Below, piece by piece: positions 57,332 to 64,000 of a stretch of 64,000 bases of DNA. The notes under the pieces were generated by a model. The model was not told the origin of the DNA and did no database searches. It was given only the letters and a program-made list of their open reading frames with translations. This DNA is from Betaproteobacteria bacterium (GTDB lineage Bacteria > Pseudomonadota > Gammaproteobacteria > Burkholderiales > Burkholderiaceae). Location of the stretch: the NCBI GenBank assembly GCA_947453825.1, contig CANGHN010000007.1:1-64000 (forward strand), written 5' to 3'. Every line of letters starts with the position of its first letter. Position 1 is the stretch's first letter. The position numbers were made by a program, and so were the translations under genes.

Positions 57332-58885
57332 CTATTTTGCATGACGTAAGAATTTTTGCCAGCGAATTCCAACCAGACCAAGGGCGCCAAAGTAAACCAA
57401 GGCGGCAATTCCCAGCCACATCGAAAGTAGCCCAATCCGAGTCCAAGGCTCTGCCTGGAGGGCAATCCAGTTATGTGCACCTGCCGCATAAAAAAGCACT
57501 GCCGAGAAGGGGATTAAGGCGAGCAATAGTTGCCCCAAGTATTTTATCCAGGTGAAGCTGGGTAGGGCACCCCGCCGATGAAGACCGACCCACAAGAGAG
57601 CAGCATTGAGGCAGGCGCCAGTGCCCACAGACAGGGCAAGGCCTGCATGTCCAAGCCAAGGCACAAAGACTAGGTTGGCCAATTGGGTGGCGACAAGTAC
57701 TAGCAAGCCAATTTTGACGGGGGTACGAATATCTTGGCGTGAATAAAAGCCTGGCGCCAAAATTTTCACCAGAATCAGACCAATCAGACCAACGCCGTAA
57801 GCAGCTAAAGCGCGTTGGGTCATCAACACATCGAGTGCATTAAATTTGCCATAGTGATACAAAACGGCGGCCAAGGGTTCGCCAAAAATGAATAGGGCAA
57901 GCGCACATGGTGCTGCCAATAAGAGCGTCAGCTGCAATCCCCAAATCAGTAGCTCACCGGCATGGACTAAATCATTTTTTGCATTGGCTTTGCTAAGGCT
58001 CGGTAATAGTACGGTTCCCAATGCAACACCGAGTAGTGCGGTTGGAAATTCCATAAGGCGATCGGCATAAGAAAGCCAAGAAACGCTACCTACCTCTAAG
58101 CGGGAAGCAATATTAGTATTGATGATGAGTGAGATTTGTGCAACAGAAACAGCGAAGACTGCAGGCCCCATCAGTTTTAAAACGCGTTTTGCTTCTGGGT
58201 TTGTGATAGCCGCTTTAATCGCACCTGGTAATAAACCAATGCGGGGTAGTAGACCTAAGCGTGACAGTGCTGGAATCTGAATCGCTAATTGCAGAACACC
58301 ACCCAAGAGAACACCAATACTCAAAGAGTAGATGGGTTGCTCTAGATGGGGAGCTAGAAAGATGGCGCTGGCAATCAAAGCCAGATTAAGTAAGACTGGA
58401 GTAAATGCAGGAATTGCAAAGCGTCCAAAGGTGTTCAAAATCCCGGCCGATAGTGAAACCATGGAAATTAGCCCAATATAGGGAAACATGATGCGGGTCA
58501 TCACCACGCTGGCTTCATATGCAGGGCCACCACTAAATCCTGTAGCAATGACCAAAATCAGCACAGGGGCGCCAATGACACCTAGCAATACCGTAAGAAG
58601 CAAAACCCAAAAAAGCAGCGTAGAGACGGCATTGACCAGGATCTGAGCCTTTTTAGGCTCCCCATCCCGAGAGATTTCGCCCAAAATGGGCACAAAAGCC
58701 TGTGAAAACGCCCCTTCAGCAAACAGGCGGCGCAGTAAATTGGGTAGCCTAAAAGCAACATTAAAGGCGTCGGTCCACTCGGAAGCCCCGAAACTACGGG
58801 CAATCAGGGTCTCCCGAAGCAGGCCCGTGATGCGGGACAGCATGGTGAGGGAGCTCACCTTAGCGGCGGCGGAAAGCAGGTTCAT
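57332..58885 (-). CDS. murJ: Lipid II flippase MurJ (MviN)
   Basis: 517 aa; MNLLSAAAKVSSLTMLSRITGLLRETLIARSFGASEWTDAFNVAFRLPNLLRRLFAEGAFSQAFVPI. Confidence 0.97.
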   Translation of the reverse strand: MNLLSAAAKVSSLTMLSRITGLLRETLIARSFGASEWTDAFNVAFRLPNLLRRLFAEGAFSQAFVPILGEISRDGEPKKAQILVNAVSTLLFWVLLLTVLLGVIGAPVLILVIATGFSGGPAYEASVVMTRIMFPYIGLISMVSLSAGILNTFGRFAIPAFTPVLLNLALIASAIFLAPHLEQPIYSLSIGVLLGGVLQLAIQIPALSRLGLLPRIGLLPGAIKAAITNPEAKRVLKLMGPAVFAVSVAQISLIINTNIASRLEVGSVSWLSYADRLMEFPTALLGVALGTVLLPSLSKANAKNDLVHAGELLIWGLQLTLLLAAPCALALFIFGEPLAAVLYHYGKFNALDVLMTQRALAAYGVGLIGLILVKILAPGFYSRQDIRTPVKIGLLVLVATQLANLVFVPWLGHAGLALSVGTGACLNAALLWVGLHRRGALPSFTWIKYLGQLLLALIPFSAVLFYAAGAHNWIALQAEPWTRIGLLSMWLGIAALVYFGALGLVGIRWQKFLRHAK

Positions 58886-59038
58886 GAGCCGATTTTCACC
58901 TATTTATGGGTCGACTGGGCTTTTTTGCCCCTTTCAGGTAAAATCTTGGGTTTTGGTGAGCTTGCTTATAAGAATTTGGCAAGTCCACGGGATTTTTAAC
59001 TAATCGTAGTTTGCAATTTATAGAGGCAAAGTTTAAAG

Positions 59039-59305
59039 ATGGCCAATACAGCACAAGCGCGTAAGCGCGCACGCCAGGCAGTAAAACAGAACGAGCACAA
59101 CTCCAGTTTGCGTTCAAAGCTTCGTACTTCCATTAAGGCAGTTCGTAAAGCGATCGACACTGGTGACAAAGCTGCTGCAGCGAAAGTGTTTGCAGCAACT
59201 CAAGCAACAATCGACAAGATTGCTGACAAAAAGATTGCTCACAAAAATACTGCGGCTCGTCAAAAGTCACGTTTGTCTGCAGCCATTAAGGCAATGGCAG
59301 CGTAA
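59039..59305 (+). CDS. rpsT: 30S ribosomal protein S20
   Basis: 88 aa; [39 protein letters not shown]; divergent from murJ. Confidence 0.98.
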   Translation: MANTAQARKRARQAVKQNEHNSSLRSKLRTSIKAVRKAIDTGDKAAAAKVFAATQATIDKIADKKIAHKNTAARQKSRLSAAIKAMAA

Positions 59306-59347
59306 TACAGTAATTGATGTAGGCTGGTCGAAGTAATTTCGATCTAA

Positions 59348-59380
59348 GCCCGCTCCTGATCAGAGCGGGTTTTTGTTTTT
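59348..59380 (+). terminator. Rho-independent terminator after rpsT
   Basis: CCCGCTC-ctgatca-GAGCGGG-tttttgttttt. Confidence 0.93.
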
Positions 59381-59384
59381 AGGG

Positions 59385-59693
59385 CTAGGTTTGGTGTTTG
59401 GGTTCAAACTCACACGCCTCTTCGATCGGTAGGCTGTTGTCTTTGGCAAAGTTCACGACAAAGTCTAGCGCTCTTGGATCAAGATCACCTAGCCTGGTAT
59501 CAATAACTACGCATTTCACTTTTGCAATGAGTACTGGTCTGGCATAGGGCGAGTAAGTGAAGCGAGGGTCTCCTGAGTCACCTGGAGGGCGAAAAGTAGC
59601 CATTACCCCGCAAAGACGCTCCGCCCAATCACTGGGCCGAAATGGTTTTCCAGAAGTGGTGATGCCTTGAATGAAAAGCTTTTTGTGGTTCAA
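59385..59693 (-). CDS. DUF3579 family protein
   Basis: 102 aa; MNHKKLFIQGITTSGKPFRPSDWAERLCGVMATF; adjacent to argF. Confidence 0.85.
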   Translation of the reverse strand: MNHKKLFIQGITTSGKPFRPSDWAERLCGVMATFRPPGDSGDPRFTYSPYARPVLIAKVKCVVIDTRLGDLDPRALDFVVNFAKDNSLPIEEACEFEPKHQT

Positions 59694-59812
59694 GTTGGCG
59701 TAAAGATGGTGGTCAGAATCGGTATTGCTCAGTCCCCTAGCTTAACAGCCTGAGTTGGCCGTAAGATGACTTTAGGATCTATTTTCGTGCAGTCAAATGT
59801 TTTGAGAAAAAA

Positions 59813-60793
59813 ATGCAAGCCAAAACTTTAGTAGAAAGCTCAACTATGACATCGCTGGCTAAGCCTCAAGTGCCTGGTCAGGTGAAGCACTATCTGCAGT
59901 TTTCTGATCTCACTCGTGATGAATATGACTACTTGCTGAAAAGATCAGCGTGGCTTAAGGCTAAGTTTAAGAGTTACGAGACTTGGCATCCACTGCATGA
60001 CCGTACCTTGGCAATGATTTTTGAAAAACATTCCACTAGGACCCGTCTGTCCTTCGAGGCAGGCATCCATCAGCTTGGTGGTCATGCCGTATACCTAAAC
60101 ACCCGCGATACTCAGTTGGGCCGTGGTGAGCCTGTAGAGGACGCTGCGCAGGTCATCTCTAGGATGACTGACATCATCATGATTCGGACTTTTGGCCAAG
60201 ACATCATTGAGCGTTTTGCCTCAAACTCGCGCGTCCCGGTGATTAATGGCCTTACTAATGAGTTTCATCCTTGCCAAGTGCTGGCTGATATCTTCACCTT
60301 TGTTGAGGCTCGTGGTCCTATTCAGGGCAAGACAGTCGCTTGGGTGGGGGATGCTAACAATATGGCTTACACCTGGATACAGGCAGCTGAATGTTTAGAT
60401 TTTCAGATTCGTTTCTCGGCGCCGGACGGTTATCAGTTAGACCCCTCTCGCTTAAGTAAGTCAGCCGCAAAGCACTTAACCATATGTGCTGACCCTAAAG
60501 ATGCCTGCAAAGGCGCTGATCTTGTTTCGACTGATGTTTGGACGAGCATGGGTTATGAAGCAGAAAATACTTCACGGATGAATGCTTTCCAAGACTGGAT
60601 GGTTGATGAAGAATTGATGGCGTTGGCAAAACCAGATGCCTTGTTTATGCATTGCTTACCTGCACATCGCGGAGAGGAAGTCTCTGCTAGCGTGATTGAT
60701 GGCCCGCAAAGTATTGTGTGGGAAGAGGCGGAGAATCGTTTACACGTTCAAAAAGCATTGATGGAGTATTTGCTTTGTGGCCGTTTGGTTTAG
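59813..60793 (+). CDS. argF: Ornithine carbamoyltransferase
   Basis: FEKHSTRTRLSFEAGIHQLGGHAVYL; FMHCLPAHRGEEV; alternative start at 59846 (MTSLAKPQ). Confidence 0.96.
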   Translation: MQAKTLVESSTMTSLAKPQVPGQVKHYLQFSDLTRDEYDYLLKRSAWLKAKFKSYETWHPLHDRTLAMIFEKHSTRTRLSFEAGIHQLGGHAVYLNTRDTQLGRGEPVEDAAQVISRMTDIIMIRTFGQDIIERFASNSRVPVINGLTNEFHPCQVLADIFTFVEARGPIQGKTVAWVGDANNMAYTWIQAAECLDFQIRFSAPDGYQLDPSRLSKSAAKHLTICADPKDACKGADLVSTDVWTSMGYEAENTSRMNAFQDWMVDEELMALAKPDALFMHCLPAHRGEEVSASVIDGPQSIVWEEAENRLHVQKALMEYLLCGRLV

Positions 60794-60851
60794 CAATTCA
60801 TTTTGCAAGTTGTCTTAGTTGTTTTTAGTTAATTTTGATTGAATAAAAATC

Positions 60852-62084
60852 ATGTCTGATATTAAAAAAGCAGTCTTAGCGTATTCCGGTGGTCTTGACA
60901 CTAGCGTGATCTTGAAATGGCTTCAAGATACTTATGGCTGTGAGATCGTAACCTTCACTGCTGACTTAGGTCAGGGTGAGGAACTTGAGCCAGCGCGTGC
61001 TAAGGCTCTGCAGTTTGGTATCAAACCAGAAAATATTTTTATTGATGACTTGCGTGAAGAGTTTGTGCGCGACTTTGTATTCCCGATGTTCCGCGCGAAT
61101 ACGATTTACGAAGGCGAATATTTATTGGGCACTTCAATTGCCCGTCCCTTGATCGCGAAGCGTCAAATTGAGATTGCGCGTTTAACGGGTGCTGATTCCG
61201 TATCGCATGGCGCGACTGGCAAAGGAAATGACCAGGTGCGCTTTGAGCTCGGTTATTACGCCCTTGAGCCAGGAATCAAAGTGATTGCACCATGGCGTGA
61301 ATGGGATTTGCTCTCCCGCGAGAAGTTAATGGCATATGCAGAGAAGCATGGTATTCCGGTTGAAATGAAACATAAGCAAGGCGGCTCACCATATTCTATG
61401 GATGCCAACTTACTCCACATTAGTTATGAAGGCCGCCATTTAGAAAACCCGAATGCTGAGGCTGAAGAGTCGATGTGGCGTTGGACCGTTTCTCCAGAGA
61501 AGGCTCCAGATGCCCCAGAAGTAATTGAGCTTGAATTTAAAGCTGGTGATCCAGTGGCAATTAATGGCAAACCTTATAAGCCACACGAATTATTGGCTGA
61601 GTTAAATCGTCTTGGTGGTATGCATGGTATCGGTCGTTTGGATTTAGTGGAAAACCGCTTTGTGGGTATGAAGAGCCGTGGTTGCTATGAAACCCCTGGC
61701 GGCACTATCTTGCTTAAGGCTCATCGTGGAATCGAGAGTATTACCCTCGATCGCGAAGTTGCCCATCTCAAGGATGACTTGATGCCACGCTACGCCAGTT
61801 TGATCTACAACGGCTTGTGGTGGTCGCCAGAGCGTATCGCTTTGCAAACCTTGATCGATCATACGCAACAGATGGTCAATGGCCTTGTACGCTTAAAGCT
61901 CTATAAAGGCTCTGTATCTGTGATTTCACGTGATTCAGAAAATACTTTGTTTGATCAAAATATCGCTACCTTTGATGACGATGGTGGCGCATACAACCAG
62001 GCAGATGCTGGCGGCTTTATTAAGCTCAATGCCCTGCGCATGCGAATTGCTGAAATAGCAAAACGTAAGCGCGCTAAAAAATAA
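60852..62084 (+). CDS. argG: Argininosuccinate synthase
   Basis: 410 aa; [40 protein letters not shown]. Confidence 0.98.
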   Translation: MSDIKKAVLAYSGGLDTSVILKWLQDTYGCEIVTFTADLGQGEELEPARAKALQFGIKPENIFIDDLREEFVRDFVFPMFRANTIYEGEYLLGTSIARPLIAKRQIEIARLTGADSVSHGATGKGNDQVRFELGYYALEPGIKVIAPWREWDLLSREKLMAYAEKHGIPVEMKHKQGGSPYSMDANLLHISYEGRHLENPNAEAEESMWRWTVSPEKAPDAPEVIELEFKAGDPVAINGKPYKPHELLAELNRLGGMHGIGRLDLVENRFVGMKSRGCYETPGGTILLKAHRGIESITLDREVAHLKDDLMPRYASLIYNGLWWSPERIALQTLIDHTQQMVNGLVRLKLYKGSVSVISRDSENTLFDQNIATFDDDGGAYNQADAGGFIKLNALRMRIAEIAKRKRAKK

Positions 62085-62114
62085 TCAGAGTTAACCGGAA
62101 TAGAAAGAACCCAG

Positions 62115-62420
62115 ATGCAATTTGATCAAGTTTCAGTAGGTAAAAAAGCCAATGTATTTTTTGATGGTAAATGCGTTTCTCATACAGTGACCATGCCTAA
62201 TGGTGTGCGTAAGTCTGTTGGTGTGGTCTTACCAAGCACCTTACGTTTTGACTTGACTACTAAAGAAATCATGGAAGTAGTCGATGGCACTGCATATGTC
62301 AGTATTAATGGCGCCCCTGAGCAAGCCTTTAAAGCCGGCCAAAGTTGGGAAGTCGAAAAGGGCGGTTACTTTATTATTCGTGCTGAGCAAGCTGTGCACT
62401 ATGTTTGCCACTTTGAATAA
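62115..62420 (+). CDS. ppnP: Pyrimidine/purine nucleoside phosphorylase (DUF1255, PpnP/YaiE)
   Basis: 101 aa cupin-like; KANVFFDGKCVSHTVTMPNGVRKSVGVVLPSTLRFDLTTKEIMEVVDG. Confidence 0.9.
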   Translation: MQFDQVSVGKKANVFFDGKCVSHTVTMPNGVRKSVGVVLPSTLRFDLTTKEIMEVVDGTAYVSINGAPEQAFKAGQSWEVEKGGYFIIRAEQAVHYVCHFE

Positions 62421-62436
62421 ATCAGATTAGCTCAAA

Positions 62437-62467
62437 TAAAAAACGCAGACTTCGGTCTGCGTTTTTT
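62437..62467 (+). terminator. Rho-independent terminator after ppnP
   Basis: aaaaaacgcagac-ttcg-gtctgcgtttttt, UUCG tetraloop and T-run. Confidence 0.95.
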
Positions 62468-62505
62468 ATTACCCCAAGGTATGAAGGATCTCTTCTGGAT
62501 GATGC

Positions 62506-62958
62506 CTATTTTTTAGGTAATCCGCTAATCACCGATCCCGGCACAAGAACTCTCTCTGAGAACCATCGCTTATTCATCTCTAAGGCATAGCGCACCGCAG
62601 CTTTAGGGCAATGGTTATTAGTTGTTTCAGCTTGCATCTCTTCGATGTTCACAATCTTGCCATCATCAGCGATAAATGCAATGGATAAAGGAATCTTAGT
62701 GTTGTTCATCCAAAAGCAGTGCCCCGCTTTTTGTTCAAATACAAATAGCATTCCAGAATTGGTGGGCATGCTAGTGCGGTTCATGAGACCTACTTCTCTT
62801 GCCTTGGGTGTATCGGCAAGCTCCGCTTGAATTTTGTAGATGCCAGTTTTTAATTCAATGATGGGTAAATCAGTATTAACTTGTGCAATAGTAAAGTTTG
62901 TAGTGAATAAAAGTAGGGAGCTAAGTAAGCCACTTAAGGCGGCAATGGATTTGGGCAT
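62506..62958 (-). CDS. DUF192 family secreted protein
   Basis: 150 aa; ADTPKAREVGLMNRTSMPTNSGMLFVFEQKAGHCFWMNNTKIPLSIAFI; N-terminal signal-like segment. Confidence 0.92.
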   Translation of the reverse strand: MPKSIAALSGLLSSLLLFTTNFTIAQVNTDLPIIELKTGIYKIQAELADTPKAREVGLMNRTSMPTNSGMLFVFEQKAGHCFWMNNTKIPLSIAFIADDGKIVNIEEMQAETTNNHCPKAAVRYALEMNKRWFSERVLVPGSVISGLPKK

Positions 62959-62991
62959 GATGAATATTTTAAGAGAGGCAAATAGCGGACG

Positions 62992-63023
62992 AAAAAAAAC
63001 CCAGGAACAAGTCCTGGGTTTTT
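62992..63023 (-). terminator. Rho-independent terminator after cspA
   Basis: minus strand reads aaaaacccaggacttgttcctgggtttttttt; stem plus T-run. Confidence 0.92.
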
Positions 63024-63042
63024 CATGATGATCTAGGGACGA

Positions 63043-63246
63043 TCAAGCACCTTGGATATTGGTAGCTTGTTTGCCTTTAGGACCTTGGGTAATATCAAAC
63101 GTTACCTTTTGGCCTTCTTTGAGGGTTTTGAAACCCGCCATAGTAATTGCGCTGAAATGAGCGAACAACTCTTCTTCACCATCATCAGGTTTGATAAAGC
63201 CAAAACCTTTTGCATCATTGAACCACTTAACAATTCCGGTCGCCAT
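63043..63246 (-). CDS. Cold shock protein (CspA family)
   Basis: 67 aa; [34 protein letters not shown]. Confidence 0.98.
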   Translation of the reverse strand: MATGIVKWFNDAKGFGFIKPDDGEEELFAHFSAITMAGFKTLKEGQKVTFDITQGPKGKQATNIQGA

Positions 63247-63531
63247 GCGAACTCCATTACATAAACTTAAAACAACCGTGATGAGGGTAAATACTTTTTA
63301 ATCAGTCTCGCTCCACAACACGCCTAAATAGAACCTCTTTTGAAGCCTACCCCCCGATTGTTTGCCCTTTTTGTAGGGGTGTCAAGGAGTTATATCGATC
63401 TACCCCCTAGTAAATACCCCTTTTTTTTACGAAAAATGCCCCAATATGGATTAAATGAGGGTTTTTGCGGGGTTTTCGCAACAAGACCCTAGTAAATTAA
63501 AGTTTAGATATCTGTGTTTAGAATGTTTCTC

Positions 63532-63879
63532 ATGAGTCCCGCACCTAAAAATCCTACTAAAGGCACCCCAGCGAATCCTTACCTTGAGGACACCATTCTT
63601 CTTGAAAAGCAGGCTGAGAAAGTTAAAGCGCCTTCAATGTATAAAGTTTTACTATTGAATGACGATTACACGCCAATGGAATTTGTGGTGATGGTGATAC
63701 AGGAGTATTTTAATAAGGATCACGAAACAGCTACACGCATCATGTTGCAGGTTCATTTAGTTGGCAAAGGCATCTGTGGAGTATTTACTCGAGATGTTGC
63801 TGCCACCAAAGTGCATCAAGTTATAGAACTCTCGCGTCAAGCGGGCCACCCACTACAGTGCACTATGGAGGAAGCATGA
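63532..63879 (+). CDS. clpS: ATP-dependent Clp protease adaptor ClpS
   Basis: [62 protein letters not shown] opens at 63514; start could be 63523 or 63532. Confidence 0.95.
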   Translation: MSPAPKNPTKGTPANPYLEDTILLEKQAEKVKAPSMYKVLLLNDDYTPMEFVVMVIQEYFNKDHETATRIMLQVHLVGKGICGVFTRDVAATKVHQVIELSRQAGHPLQCTMEEA

Positions 63880-64000
63880 TTGCCCAAGAATTAGAAGTGA
63901 GTTTGCACATGGCGTTTGTTGACGCAAGGGCATCGCGCCATGAGTTCATTACGGTTGAGCACTTGTTAGCTGCATTGCTAGACAATGCGACTGCGGTAGA
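63876..64000 (+). CDS. clpA: ATP-dependent Clp protease ATP-binding subunit ClpA (5' part, truncated by window end)
   Basis: ATG overlaps the clpS TGA; translates [41 protein letters not shown]. Confidence 0.93.
   Translation, partial: MIAQELEVSLHMAFVDARASRHEFITVEHLLAALLDNATAV

Overview
The window looks like one contiguous piece of a betaproteobacterial chromosome. Gene content, order and moderate GC suggest a Polynucleobacter-like Burkholderiaceae; this is inference, no search was run. It is densely packed with housekeeping genes: groES-groEL, a three-gene pnt transhydrogenase, mnmA, purB, waaA, yajC-secD-secF, queA-tgt, recG, oxyR-like, ubiA, glcDEF-yggS-proC, cobalamin adenosyltransferase, DAHP synthase, tldD, nitrilase, yhdP, glnE, recN, nadK, hrcA-hemH-grpE-dnaK-dnaJ, panB-folK-pcnB, HAD, hda, AI-2E permease, purM, miaA, DedA, sirB1-like, murJ, rpsT, argF, argG, ppnP, cspA, clpS and the start of clpA. 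I see no mobile element, prophage, CRISPR array, rRNA or tRNA. I do not see a convincing undescribed system. The best second-look signals are regulatory: two near-consensus sigma-32 promoters with identical 13-nt spacers (grpE and dnaK), a terminator separating grpE from dnaK, a perfect 10-bp hairpin without a U-tract between dnaK and dnaJ, and a structured, repeat-containing cspA/clpS intergenic region. Also notable are an uncharacterised secreted protein downstream of groEL, two adjacent orphan Bug-type binding proteins, and a 10-bp tandem duplication at the glnE stop codon.
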